Assembly: GCF_902499335.1 (NCBI RefSeq)
Contig: NZ_CABVQK010000014.1
Span: 124,001-188,000, forward strand
Reading direction: 5' to 3'
Length of the DNA stretch: 64,000 bases
From: Burkholderia lata
GTDB lineage: Bacteria; Pseudomonadota; Gammaproteobacteria; Burkholderiales; Burkholderiaceae
The first letter of the stretch is position 1. Every line of letters starts with the position of its first letter. A program made the position numbers and the translations under genes. The notes below the pieces were generated by a model that worked only from the letters and a program-made list of their open reading frames with translations, did not search any database and was not told the origin of the DNA. This document shows, one piece after another, positions 25,772 to 35,345 of this stretch.

Positions 25772-28000
25772 TCAGGCGACCGCGTCGACGATGCCGTTCA
25801 GCGTTGCGCTCGGGCGCATTGCCTGGCTCGTCAGGTCGACGTTCGGACGGTAGTAGCCGCCGATGGCCTGTGCCTTGCCCTGCGCGGCCGCCAGTTCTTC
25901 CAGAATGCGCGCTTCGCTGTCGGACAGCGCCTTCGCCACGCGTTCGAACTGCGCCTTCAGCGCCGCGTCCTCGGTCTGCTCGGCCAGCGCCTGCGCCCAG
26001 TACAGGCACAGGTAGAAGTGGCTGCCGCGGTTGTCGAGACCACCAACCTTGCGCGCCGGCGACTTGTTCTCGTCCAGGAACTTGCCGGTCGCCTGGTCGA
26101 GCGTCTTCGCGAGCACGACCGCCTTCGGGTTCTGGTATGCGTTGCCGAGGTGCTCGAGCGACGCGGCCAGCGCGAGGAATTCACCGAGCGAATCCCAGCG
26201 CAGGAAGCCTTCCTCGACGAACTGCTGGACGTGCTTCGGCGCGGAACCGCCCGCACCCGTTTCGAACATCCCGCCGCCGGCCATCAGCGGCACGATCGAC
26301 AGCATCTTCGCGCTGGTGCCGAGTTCCATGATCGGGAACAGGTCGGTCAGGTAGTCGCGCAGCACGTTGCCGGTGACCGAGATCGTGTCCTTGCCCGCAC
26401 GGATGCGCTCGAGCGAGAAACGCGTCGCGTCGACCGGCGTCATCACGCGGATGTCGAGGCCGTTCGTGTCGTGATCCTTCAGGTAACGCTCGACCTTCGC
26501 GATGATCTGCGCGTCGTGTGCGCGCGCCGGATCGAGCCAGAACACGGCCGGTGCGCCGGTCGCACGCGCGCGGTTCACCGCGAGCTTGACCCAGTCCTGC
26601 ACCGGCGCGTCCTTCGTCTGGCACATGCGCCAGATGTCGCCCGATTCCACTGCATGCTCGAGCAGCACGTTGCCCGCTTCGTCGGTGACGCGCACGACGC
26701 CGTCCGCCGGGATCTGGAACGTCTTGTCGTGCGAACCGTATTCTTCAGCCGCCTGCGCCATCAGGCCGACGTTCGGCACGCTGCCCATCGTGACCGGATC
26801 GAACGCGCCATGCTCCTTGCAGTCCTCGATCACGGCCTGGTAGACACCTGCGTAGCAGCGGTCCGGAATCACGGCCTTCGCGTCGTACAGCTGGCCGTCC
26901 GGGCCCCACATGCCGCCCGAGTCGCGGATCATCGCCGGCATCGATGCGTCGACGATCACGTCGCTCGGCACGTGCAGATTCGTGATGCCCTTGTCCGAGT
27001 TGACCATCGCGAGGCGCGGACGAACCGCGTATTCGGCCTTGATGTCGGCTTCGATCGCTTCGCGCGTGTCGGCCGGCAGGTCCTTCAGGCGCGCGTACAG
27101 GTCGCCGATGCCGTTGTTCTGGTTGAAGCCGACCTGCGACAGCACCTCCGCGTGCTTCGCGAGCGCGTCGCGGTAGAACACCGACACGAAGTGACCGAAC
27201 AGGATCGGGTCCGAGACCTTCATCATGGTCGCCTTCAGGTGCACCGAGAACAGCACGTCCTGCGCCTTCGCATCGGCGATCTGCGCGTCGATGAAGCTGC
27301 GCAGCGCGTTGCGGCTCATCACCGATGCGTCGATCACTTCACCGGCCTTCACGGCCGTCTTTTCCTTCAGCACCTTCTTCGCGCCGTCGGCCGTCGTGAG
27401 CTCGATCTTCACGCTGCCGGCATCGGCGATCAGCGCCGACTTCTCGCTGCCGTAGAAGTCGCCTTCGCTCATGTGCGCGACGTGCGCCTTCGACGTGGCC
27501 TTCCACGCGCCCATCTTGTGCGGATGCTTGCGTGCGTAGTTCTTGACCGACAGCGGCGCGCGGCGGTCGGAGTTGCCTTCGCGCAGCACCGGGTTCACCG
27601 CGCTGCCCTTGATCTTGTCGTAGCGCGCCTTGACCGCCTTCTCTTCGTCCGTCGACGGATCTTCCGGATAGGCCGGCAGCTGGAAGCCCTGCGCCTGCAG
27701 TTCGGCGATCGCGGCCTTGAGCTGCGGCACCGATGCGCTGATGTTCGGCAGCTTGATGATGTTCGCTTCCGGCTTCAGCGTGAGCTGGCCCAGTTCGGCC
27801 AGATCGTCGGAACCCTTCTGCTCCGACGGCAGGACGTCTGCGAATGCCGCGATGATGCGGCCGGCGAGCGAGATGTCGCGCGTCTCGACGGCAACGCCGG
27901 ACGAGCGCGTGAAAGCCTTGACGATCGGCAGCAGCGAATAGGTCGCGAGCGCGGGCGCTTCGTCAGTGAGGGTGTAGATGATCTTGGGCGAAGTGGACAT
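25772..28000 (-). CDS. Monomeric NADP-dependent isocitrate dehydrogenase
   Basis: A 742-residue enzyme of the monomeric IDH family, beginning MSTSPKIIYTLTDEAPALAT. Conserved blocks include GSAVNPVLREGNSDRRAP, KNYARKHPHKMG, DKGITNLHVPSDVIVDASMP and NRGSHFYLCLYWAQALAEQ. It oxidatively decarboxylates isocitrate to 2-oxoglutarate with NADP+. It is unrelated in fold level sequence to the dimeric enzyme encoded 280 bp upstream on the same strand, so the organism carries both forms side by side. Convergent with the 74-residue gene. Confidence 0.95.
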   Translation of the reverse strand: MSTSPKIIYTLTDEAPALATYSLLPIVKAFTRSSGVAVETRDISLAGRIIAAFADVLPSEQKGSDDLAELGQLTLKPEANIIKLPNISASVPQLKAAIAELQAQGFQLPAYPEDPSTDEEKAVKARYDKIKGSAVNPVLREGNSDRRAPLSVKNYARKHPHKMGAWKATSKAHVAHMSEGDFYGSEKSALIADAGSVKIELTTADGAKKVLKEKTAVKAGEVIDASVMSRNALRSFIDAQIADAKAQDVLFSVHLKATMMKVSDPILFGHFVSVFYRDALAKHAEVLSQVGFNQNNGIGDLYARLKDLPADTREAIEADIKAEYAVRPRLAMVNSDKGITNLHVPSDVIVDASMPAMIRDSGGMWGPDGQLYDAKAVIPDRCYAGVYQAVIEDCKEHGAFDPVTMGSVPNVGLMAQAAEEYGSHDKTFQIPADGVVRVTDEAGNVLLEHAVESGDIWRMCQTKDAPVQDWVKLAVNRARATGAPAVFWLDPARAHDAQIIAKVERYLKDHDTNGLDIRVMTPVDATRFSLERIRAGKDTISVTGNVLRDYLTDLFPIMELGTSAKMLSIVPLMAGGGMFETGAGGSAPKHVQQFVEEGFLRWDSLGEFLALAASLEHLGNAYQNPKAVVLAKTLDQATGKFLDENKSPARKVGGLDNRGSHFYLCLYWAQALAEQTEDAALKAQFERVAKALSDSEARILEELAAAQGKAQAIGGYYRPNVDLTSQAMRPSATLNGIVDAVA

Positions 28001-28280
28001 GGTCGATGCGTTGCTACGTGAAAATTTTGACTGAGAGCGCCGGCGGGTAACCGGCGGGGAGCGACCGGGTCGGTCGCGAAAAGGGCGCGCCGGCTCAGCC
28101 GGGCGGTGGTGCTGCGAGGGCCGTCATGTTCTACCTTGCAGGGGCTCCGGGCCGCATCGCGGCGCCGCGGCCCGCATGCCGGACCGCCCTGCCAACAAAC
28201 CTGCCATCCACGAAACGCTCCGGCGCCGGCAGTAGGCGCCGGGGCGGCCGGACACGCGCCGGCCCACCCCGGAAGGGGAC

Positions 28281-29537
28281 TTACATGTTCTCGATCAGCA
28301 CTTCACCGAAGCCCGAGCACGACACCTGCGTCGCACCTTCCATCAGGCGCGCGAAGTCGTACGTAACGCGCTTCTGCAGGATCGACTTCTCCATCGAGGC
28401 AATGATCGTATCGGCTGCTTCCGTCCAGCCGAGGTGGCGCAGCATCATTTCCGCCGACAGGATCTCGGAACCGGGGTTCACGTAATCCTTGCCTGCATAC
28501 TTCGGCGCGGTGCCGTGCGTCGCTTCGAACATCGCGACCGAATCCGACAGGTTCGCGCCCGGCGCGATGCCGATGCCGCCAACCTGCGCGGCCAGCGCGT
28601 CGGAGATGTAGTCGCCGTTCAGGTTCAGCGTCGCGATCACGTCGTATTCGGCCGGGCGCAGCAGGATCTGCTGCAGGAATGCGTCGGCGATCGAATCCTT
28701 GATCACGATCTCGTTGCCCGTCTTCGGGTTCTTCACGCGCATCCACGGGCCGCCGTCGATCAGCTCGCCGCCGAATTCCTTCTGTGCAAGCGCGTAGCCG
28801 GCGTCACGGAACAGGCCTTCCGTGAACTTCATGATGTTGCCCTTGTGCACCAGCGTGACCGACTTGCGATCGTTGTCGATCGCGTACTGGATCGCCTTGC
28901 GCACGAGACGCTCGGTGCCTTCGGTCGACACGGGCTTGACGCCGATCCCCGAGGTTTCCGGGAAGCGGATCTTCTTCACGCCCATCTCGTCCTGCAGGAA
29001 CTTGATCACCTTCTTCGCCTGCTCGGAGCCCGCGGCCCATTCGATGCCTGCGTAGATGTCTTCCGAGTTCTCGCGGAAGATCACCATGTCGATCTTTTGC
29101 GGCTCGCGCACCGGCGACGGCACGCCCTTGAAGTACTGCACCGGGCGCAGGCACACGTACAGGTCGAGTTCCTGGCGCAGCGCGACGTTCAGCGAACGGA
29201 TGCCGCCGCCGACCGGGGTCGTGAGCGGCCCCTTGATCGACACCACGTATTCCTTGAGCACCTGCAGCGTTTCGTCCGGAAGCCACACGTCCGGACCGTA
29301 CACCTTCGTCGCCTTCTCGCCCGCGAAAATCTCCATCCAGTGGATCTTGCGCTTGCCCTTGTAGGCATGCGCGACCGCCGCGTCGACGACCTTGATCATG
29401 ACCGGGGTGATATCGAAGCCCGTACCGTCGCCTTCGATATAGGGAATGATCGGCTGATCGGAAACGTTGAGCGAGAAGTCCTTGTTGACGGTGATCTTGT
29501 CACCGCCTTCCGGAACCTTGATGTGCTGATACGGCAT
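28281..29537 (-). CDS. icd: Isocitrate dehydrogenase, NADP-dependent, homodimeric
   Basis: A 418-residue enzyme similar to E. coli Icd. The substrate loop GGGIRSLNVALRQELDLYVC carries the Ser that AceK phosphorylates in enteric bacteria. Other conserved blocks are FRENSEDIYAGIEW, LVHKGNIMKFTEG and the cofactor region EATHGTAPKYAGKDYVNPGS. It catalyses the TCA-cycle step isocitrate to 2-oxoglutarate. The gene precedes the monomeric isozyme; a 280-bp gap with no clear terminator separates them, so read-through is possible. Confidence 0.97.
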   Translation of the reverse strand: MPYQHIKVPEGGDKITVNKDFSLNVSDQPIIPYIEGDGTGFDITPVMIKVVDAAVAHAYKGKRKIHWMEIFAGEKATKVYGPDVWLPDETLQVLKEYVVSIKGPLTTPVGGGIRSLNVALRQELDLYVCLRPVQYFKGVPSPVREPQKIDMVIFRENSEDIYAGIEWAAGSEQAKKVIKFLQDEMGVKKIRFPETSGIGVKPVSTEGTERLVRKAIQYAIDNDRKSVTLVHKGNIMKFTEGLFRDAGYALAQKEFGGELIDGGPWMRVKNPKTGNEIVIKDSIADAFLQQILLRPAEYDVIATLNLNGDYISDALAAQVGGIGIAPGANLSDSVAMFEATHGTAPKYAGKDYVNPGSEILSAEMMLRHLGWTEAADTIIASMEKSILQKRVTYDFARLMEGATQVSCSGFGEVLIENM

Positions 29538-29814
29538 GATCGACTCCAGTGACGTGGCTGAGCAGGTGATGCTGGTCGAAGCTGCGCGCGCGGCGGGGGC
29601 GCGGCATGGCCACCCCGTGACGGCAACAGCGAGCCGCTATTCTAGCGCCCCAACCGGGCACTTCGGCATGAAGCGCGGCACTGCGTATCAAGACCCCACT
29701 TATGTCTTATATAAGACAGAGGACTTGCCGTTCCGTATTATGCATTAAGATTCCGCCATTTGCCATAGACCGCCCGCCCCCGCTTCCCGCGGCGCGCCGG
29801 GCGGACGCCCCGCC

Positions 29815-30393
29815 ATGAACCTGATCGCCCTCAACAAGCCGTTCGGCACGATTTGCCAGTTTTCCGCGCACGAGACGCGCCCGTCGCTCGGCGACTGGGT
29901 AAAAACGCCCGGCGTCTACGCGGCCGGCCGGCTGGACGCGGACAGCGAGGGGCTGCTGCTGCTCACCGACGACGGCGCGCTGCAGGCGCGCATCGCCGAG
30001 CCGCGCCACAAGCTCGTCAAGCGCTACTGGGCGCAGGTAGAGGGCGCGCCCGGGCCCGCAGACCTGAAGGCGCTCGCGCGCGGCGTCGACCTCGGCGACT
30101 ACGTGACGCGCCCGTGCCGCGCCGAATTCATCGAACCGCCCGACACGCTGTGGCCGCGCAATCCGCCGATCCGCTACCGCGCCGCGATCCCGACGACGTG
30201 GATCGAGCTTGCAATCACCGAGGGCAAGAACCGGCAGGTGCGCAGGATGACGGCGGCCGTCGGCTTCCCGACGTTGCGCCTGGTGCGCGTCGGCGTCGGT
30301 GCACTGGATATATTCGCGCTCGGCATTGCACCGGGAGAAACAATCGCGCTGCCGCCGCGCGCGCCGTGGGACGGTTTCGCGCCCGCCGGATGA
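29815..30393 (+). CDS. RsuA/RluE-family pseudouridine synthase
   Basis: A 192-residue enzyme lacking the N-terminal S4 domain. Motif I LIALNKPFGTICQFS, motif II AAGRLDADSEGLLLLT with the catalytic D41, and motif III ITEGKNRQVRRMTAAVGFPT are present. Proteins of this length and shape resemble RluE, which modifies U2457 of 23S rRNA in E. coli; the exact target is inference. The gene stands alone, divergent from icd. Confidence 0.9.
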   Translation: MNLIALNKPFGTICQFSAHETRPSLGDWVKTPGVYAAGRLDADSEGLLLLTDDGALQARIAEPRHKLVKRYWAQVEGAPGPADLKALARGVDLGDYVTRPCRAEFIEPPDTLWPRNPPIRYRAAIPTTWIELAITEGKNRQVRRMTAAVGFPTLRLVRVGVGALDIFALGIAPGETIALPPRAPWDGFAPAG

Positions 30394-30674
30394 CGAATTC
30401 GGGACGCGCGAATTTTTCGTCATCTTTTTCGTCAACCGCCCGCGAAGATCGCGCGTTAAACCACGCAGATGCCAACCTTAGCTATCCGGCATTGGCAGCC
30501 GAACCCGTGTTTGCGTCACGAAAGCGACGTTTTTATCGAATACGATTCGGCGCCCGCAGCGCAATGAGAAATTTCTCGAAGCGTCTGTCAACCGAAAGGT
30601 GGATGGCACCGTTAGACGACATGACTCCTATTGCCGGGTCATTTGGTTAATTAACTAAAGCTGAGGAACACAAC

Positions 30675-30890
30675 ATGAACAAACTGATCGCCGCTCTGGT
30701 CGCTGGCCTCTTCGCAACGGCTGCTTTCGCACAAGCATCGGCTCCGGAAGCTGCTCCGGCTGCTGCTGAAGCTGCTTCGGCACCGGCTAAGCACGCTGCT
30801 AAGAAGCACCACGCAGCTAAGAAGCACCACAAGGCATCGAAGAAGGCTGCAGCAAGCGACGCAGCAGCACCGGCAGCTGCTTCGAACTAA
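30675..30890 (+). CDS. Small exported Ala/Lys/His-rich protein (Asr-like)
   Basis: A 71-residue protein. A clean signal peptide (MNKLIAALVAGLFATAAFA, cut before QAS) is followed by an Ala/Pro-rich segment and then repeated HAAKKHH units, ending in an Ala/Ser tail. Composition and layout resemble the periplasmic acid-shock protein Asr of enterics, which is basic and protective at low pH. The resemblance is compositional, so homology is unproven. Shine-Dalgarno GAGGAA lies nine bases upstream and a strong terminator follows. Confidence 0.8.
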   Translation: MNKLIAALVAGLFATAAFAQASAPEAAPAAAEAASAPAKHAAKKHHAAKKHHKASKKAAASDAAAPAAASN

Positions 30891-30950
30891 GTAAGCTTGC
30901 TGTAATAACGCAGTCAAGAACACGCAGTCTTGCCGTTCTTACGGCGTTGA

Positions 30951-30988
30951 AAGGCAGATCACCGCAAGGCGATCTGCCTTTTTCTTTT
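30951..30988 (+). terminator. Terminator after the Asr-like gene
   Basis: AAAGGCAGATC pairs with GATCTGCCTTT around a CC-GCAA-GG inner hairpin, followed by a T-rich tail. Confidence 0.9.
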
Positions 30989-31050
30989 GTGTGCCCGCCT
31001 GCGCGCATCGCGTACCATGCGGGTCTCGTTTTCCAGATAGGAGCCTTGCT

Positions 31051-31551
31051 GTGCAATTCTCCCTGCGCTCGTCGCTCGGCCGCCTTGCGCGCGCCGCCGT
31101 GTTTCCCGCCGCGCTCGCCGTCCTCGCGCTCGGCATGCAGGCCGCCAGCGCGCAAGTGCCGCCCGGCGCCAAGCAGCCGAGCGAATTCCCGCGTGTGAAG
31201 CTGCGCGCCGGCATGTACGTGATCGACGCGGCCGTCGCCGCGAACGACCCCGACCGCGAACAGGGGCTGATGTACCGTTCGCAGCTCGCGCCGAACGAAG
31301 GCATGCTGTTCGTGTTCAACGAGAACGCGGTGCACTGCTTCTGGATGAAGAACACGCTGATCCCGCTGTCGATCGCGTTCATCCGCGCCGACGGCACGAT
31401 CACCGACATCGACGAGATGAAGGCCGAGACGACCGACAACCACTGCCCGCGCAACAACGGCGTCTATGCGCTCGAAATGAGCAAGGGCTGGTTCGCGGCG
31501 AAGGGCATCAAGCCCGGCATGAAGCTCGAAGGCCTGCCGAAGGCCCCGTAA
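31051..31551 (+). CDS. DUF192 family exported protein
   Basis: 166 residues from a GTG at 31051, which has GGAG seven bases upstream. A signal peptide with an alanine-rich core ends near ASAQVPPGA. The DUF192 domain follows: EQGLMYRSQLAPNEGMLFVF, HCFWMKNTLIPLSIAFI and the C-terminal ALEMSKGWFAAKGIKPGM. The family is widespread and small; its function is not established. A longer in-frame start at 30991 would overlap the previous terminator and lacks a ribosome site. Confidence 0.88.
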   Translation: MQFSLRSSLGRLARAAVFPAALAVLALGMQAASAQVPPGAKQPSEFPRVKLRAGMYVIDAAVAANDPDREQGLMYRSQLAPNEGMLFVFNENAVHCFWMKNTLIPLSIAFIRADGTITDIDEMKAETTDNHCPRNNGVYALEMSKGWFAAKGIKPGMKLEGLPKAP

Positions 31552-31587
31552 CGGCCATTGCCGCGGCGTCGCGCCGCGCACTGACCG

Positions 31588-31621
31588 AAGCCGGCCGCCC
31601 GTAGCGCGCCGGCTTTTTTTT
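31588..31621 (+). terminator. Terminator after the DUF192 gene
   Basis: AAGCCGGC pairs with GCCGGCTT across a GC-rich loop, followed by T8. Confidence 0.8.
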
Positions 31622-31769
31622 CGCCTGTCGGCGGCGGCACCCGGCTTGATTCCGCCGGTGCCGGCCGCATCTGCAAAAGCCACGCGCAAGCGCTATCCTT
31701 TAAGTCTAGCTTGTCCATTCCGGGCCTGCCCTGCCGGCCCGCTTACGATCCGAACCTAAGGAGGTTCAC

Positions 31770-33881
31770 GTGCCCCGCAAAACCCCCATCGAGCGCTATC
31801 GCAATATCGGGATCAGCGCTCACATCGATGCCGGCAAGACCACGACGACCGAGCGCATCCTGTTTTACACCGGCGTGAGCCACAAGATCGGTGAAGTGCA
31901 CGACGGCGCGGCCACGATGGACTGGATGGAGCAGGAGCAGGAACGCGGTATCACGATCACGTCGGCGGCGACCACGGCCTTCTGGAAGGGCATGGCCGGC
32001 AACTATCCGGAGCACCGGATCAACATCATCGACACGCCCGGGCACGTCGACTTCACGATTGAAGTCGAGCGCTCGATGCGCGTGCTCGACGGCGCGTGCA
32101 TGGTCTACGACTCGGTCGGCGGCGTGCAGCCGCAATCCGAAACCGTCTGGCGCCAGGCCAACAAGTACAAGGTGCCGCGCATCGCGTTCGTCAACAAGAT
32201 GGACCGCGTCGGCGCCGATTTCTTCCGCGTGCAGCGGCAGATCGGCGAGCGCCTGAAAGGCGTCGCCGTGCCGATCCAGATTCCGATCGGCGCGGAAGAT
32301 CATTTCCAGGGCGTCGTCGATCTCGTGAAGATGAAGGCGATCGTGTGGGACGACGAAAGCCAGGGCGTGAAGTTCTCGTACGAGGACATTCCGGCGAACC
32401 TCGTCGAGCTCGCGCACGAATGGCGCGAGAAGATGGTCGAGGCCGCGGCGGAAGCGAGCGAGGAACTGCTCGAGAAGTACCTGCACGACCACGAATCGCT
32501 GACCGAGGACGAGATCAAGGCCGCGCTGCGCAAGCGCACGATCGCGAACGAGATCGTGCCGATGCTGTGCGGCAGCGCGTTCAAGAACAAGGGCGTGCAG
32601 GCGATGCTCGACGCCGTGATCGACTACCTGCCGTCGCCGGTCGACGTGCCGGCGATTCTCGGCCACGACTTCGCCGATCCCGAAAAGCCCGCGGAACGCC
32701 ATCCGAGCGATGACGAGCCGTTCTCGTCGCTCGCGTTCAAGATCATGACCGACCCGTTCGTCGGCCAGCTGATCTTCTTCCGCGTGTATTCGGGCGTCGT
32801 CGAATCCGGCGACACGGTGCTCAACGCGACGAAGGACAAGAAGGAACGGCTCGGCCGGATCCTGCAGATGCACGCGAACGAGCGCAAGGAAATCAAGGAA
32901 GTGCGCGCGGGCGACATCGCGGCGGCCGTCGGCCTGAAGGAAGCGACCACCGGCGACACGCTGTGCGATCCGGCGAAGCCGATCATCCTCGAGAAGATGG
33001 AATTCCCGGAACCGGTGATCTCGCAGGCCGTCGAGCCGAAGACGAAGGCCGACCAGGAAAAGATGGGCCTCGCGCTGAACCGCCTGGCACAGGAAGATCC
33101 GTCGTTCCGCGTGCAGACCGACGAAGAGTCCGGCCAGACGATCATTTCGGGGATGGGTGAGCTTCACCTCGAAATCCTGGTCGACCGGATGAAGCGCGAA
33201 TTCGGCGTCGAAGCGACGGTCGGCAAGCCGCAGGTCGCGTATCGCGAGACGGTGCGCACGACGGCGTCCGACGTCGAGGGCAAGTTCGTCAAGCAGTCGG
33301 GTGGCCGCGGCCAGTACGGCCACGCGGTGATCACGCTCGAGCCGAACCCCGGCAAGGGCTACGAGTTCCTCGACGAGATCAAGGGCGGCGTGATTCCGCG
33401 CGAATTCATCCCGGCCGTCGACAAGGGCATCACCGAAACGCTGAAGAGCGGCGTGCTCGCGGGCTACCCGGTCGTCGACGTGAAGGTGCACCTGACGTTC
33501 GGCTCGTACCACGACGTCGACTCGAACGAAAACGCGTTCCGGATGGCCGGCTCGATGGCGTTCAAGGAAGCGATGCGCCGTGCGAAGCCCGTGCTGCTCG
33601 AGCCGATGATGGCCGTCGAGGTCGAGACGCCCGAGGACTTCATGGGCAACGTGATGGGCGACCTATCGAGCCGGCGCGGCATCGTGCAGGGGATGGAGGA
33701 CATCGCGGGCGGCGGCGGCAAGCTGGTGCGCGCCGAGGTGCCGCTTGCGGAGATGTTCGGCTATTCGACGTCGCTGCGTTCGGCCACGCAGGGCCGCGCG
33801 ACCTACACGATGGAGTTCAAGCACTACGCGGAAACGCCGGCCAACGTATCGGAAGGCGTGATCAGTGCGAAAGTGAAGTAA
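31770..33881 (+). CDS. fusA: Translation elongation factor G, stand-alone paralogue
   Basis: A 703-residue GTPase with the full EF-G layout. G1 is AHIDAGKTTTTERIL, the switch II region is IIDTPGHVDFTIEVERSM and G4 is FVNKMDRVGADF. The domain IV loop VKQSGGRGQYGHAVI and the C-terminal domain V are intact. Neither rpsL, rpsG nor tuf is nearby, so this is probably the second EF-G gene of Burkholderia rather than the str-operon copy. A good Shine-Dalgarno (AAGGAGG) lies seven bases upstream. The product may share translocation with the main EF-G or act in ribosome recycling. Confidence 0.95.
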   Translation: MPRKTPIERYRNIGISAHIDAGKTTTTERILFYTGVSHKIGEVHDGAATMDWMEQEQERGITITSAATTAFWKGMAGNYPEHRINIIDTPGHVDFTIEVERSMRVLDGACMVYDSVGGVQPQSETVWRQANKYKVPRIAFVNKMDRVGADFFRVQRQIGERLKGVAVPIQIPIGAEDHFQGVVDLVKMKAIVWDDESQGVKFSYEDIPANLVELAHEWREKMVEAAAEASEELLEKYLHDHESLTEDEIKAALRKRTIANEIVPMLCGSAFKNKGVQAMLDAVIDYLPSPVDVPAILGHDFADPEKPAERHPSDDEPFSSLAFKIMTDPFVGQLIFFRVYSGVVESGDTVLNATKDKKERLGRILQMHANERKEIKEVRAGDIAAAVGLKEATTGDTLCDPAKPIILEKMEFPEPVISQAVEPKTKADQEKMGLALNRLAQEDPSFRVQTDEESGQTIISGMGELHLEILVDRMKREFGVEATVGKPQVAYRETVRTTASDVEGKFVKQSGGRGQYGHAVITLEPNPGKGYEFLDEIKGGVIPREFIPAVDKGITETLKSGVLAGYPVVDVKVHLTFGSYHDVDSNENAFRMAGSMAFKEAMRRAKPVLLEPMMAVEVETPEDFMGNVMGDLSSRRGIVQGMEDIAGGGGKLVRAEVPLAEMFGYSTSLRSATQGRATYTMEFKHYAETPANVSEGVISAKVK

Positions 33882-33916
33882 GCGCGGCGCGATCACTCGC
33901 ACCGTTGCATGCACGC

Positions 33917-33949
33917 AAGGCCCGTCCGGTTCCGGACGGGCCTTTTTTC
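33917..33949 (+). terminator. Terminator after the EF-G gene
   Basis: A 13-bp perfect stem (AAGGCCCGTCCGG / CCGGACGGGCCTT) with a TT loop centre and T6 tail. Confidence 0.92.
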
Positions 33950-34014
33950 ATTCGGCGCGCGCGGCGTTCGCGGCATTTTGATCGGCCCGCCCCGCATTTT
34001 TTTCGCGTGCCACA

Positions 34015-35058
34015 ATGGATCGCGATTCGTCAGATGGAACCATCCCGATGCCGCCCACCCCTGCCCTGCGCCGCCTGCTGATGCTCTACGCCGGCCTGAT
34101 CGCCGCGAACGCCGCCGTCTGGCTGTGGGCGCTCGCCGTGTTGCGCGATCATCCGCTGCTGCTCGGCACCGCGGCAATCGCGTACGGGCTCGGGCTGCGT
34201 CATGCGGTCGACGCCGATCACATCGCAGCGATCGACGTCGCGACGCGCAAGCTGATGCAGGAAGGCCAGCGTCCGGTGAGCGTCGGGCTGTTCTTCTCGC
34301 TCGGCCATTCGACGATCGTGATCGCCGCGACGCTCGGCATCGCGCTGACCGCGTTCGCGCTGCGCGACCGGTTCGATGCATTCCGCGAAATCGGCGGCAC
34401 GATCGGCACGGCGGTGTCGGCCACCTTCCTGCTCGTGCTCGCGTGCGTGAACCTCGTGATCCTGCGCGACGTGTGGCGGCGCTATCGCGGCACGCACGGG
34501 CACGCGCACGATGCCGCGCATGTGCACCGTCCTGCCGGGCTCGTGTCCCGGCTGCTGCGTCCGCTGTTCCGGTTCGTGTCGAAGAGCTGGCACATGTATC
34601 CGGTCGGCGTGCTGTTCGGGCTCGGTTTCGATACTGCAACCGAAATCGGCCTGCTCGCGATCGCCGCCGCACAGGCGAGCCAGGGGCTGCCGGTCTATAC
34701 GGTCATGCTGTTTCCCGCGCTTTTCACCGCCGGCATGACGCTGATCGACTCGACCGACAACGTGCTGATGATTCACGCGTACGGCTGGGCGATGGACGAT
34801 CCGCAGCGCAAGCTGCTCTACAACGCGAGCATCACGTTCGTGTCGGCGGCCGTCGCGCTGGCGATCGGCGGGATCGAGGCAGCCGGCCTGCTGGCCGACA
34901 AGCTGTCGCTGACGGGCCCCGTGCGCGACGCGCTCGATGCGCTCGGCGAACGCTTCGGCTCGATCGGCTACGGCATCGTCGCCCTGTTCCTCGTCTGCTG
35001 GATCGCGTCGATCCTGTTCCACCGCTGGCAGCGCGCGGCCGATGCGCCTGCGCGCTGA
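34015..35058 (+). CDS. Nickel/cobalt transporter, NiCoT (HoxN/NixA) family
   Basis: A 347-residue permease with about eight hydrophobic helices. The signature motifs are present: RHAVDADHIAAID in helix II, LFFSLGHSTIV, LGFDTATEIGLL and ALFTAGMTLIDSTDNVLM. Family members import Ni2+ or Co2+ for urease, hydrogenase or cobalamin. No such genes lie next to it, and no cobalamin riboswitch is apparent in the short upstream region. The true start may be the ATG at 34048 (MPPTPALRRLL), since no Shine-Dalgarno precedes 34015. Confidence 0.93.
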   Translation: MDRDSSDGTIPMPPTPALRRLLMLYAGLIAANAAVWLWALAVLRDHPLLLGTAAIAYGLGLRHAVDADHIAAIDVATRKLMQEGQRPVSVGLFFSLGHSTIVIAATLGIALTAFALRDRFDAFREIGGTIGTAVSATFLLVLACVNLVILRDVWRRYRGTHGHAHDAAHVHRPAGLVSRLLRPLFRFVSKSWHMYPVGVLFGLGFDTATEIGLLAIAAAQASQGLPVYTVMLFPALFTAGMTLIDSTDNVLMIHAYGWAMDDPQRKLLYNASITFVSAAVALAIGGIEAAGLLADKLSLTGPVRDALDALGERFGSIGYGIVALFLVCWIASILFHRWQRAADAPAR

Positions 35059-35345
35059 ACATAGCTCAGACGTTTCACTCCGGAAACAAAACTCCCCCCA
35101 AAGACGTTGCATGCACCGTCGCGTGATCGCTCGCGCCTTGCGCGACGGGCGCTAGCGGCCGGTGGCACGGATCTCGCAGATAGAGATTCGCACGGCGGGC
35201 CCGCATGCCGTTCCGCGATCGCGGCTGGCGTCCAGCGCCCGCCCGAAAGCGATCGGCTGCCGACAGGACTACGAACCTTTACCGGCCCCCTGCACCACAC
35301 GTAGATCGCCGCGCGGCGACGAGGCATCGCGCGCATGGGGAGGCC

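Noticed and set aside
25649..28021. Long open frame antisense to the monomeric isocitrate dehydrogenase
   Set aside because: Shadow of a real gene; would also read through a strong terminator.
33990..34020. Cobalamin riboswitch before the Ni/Co transporter
   Set aside because: The leader is too short and lacks the B12 box.
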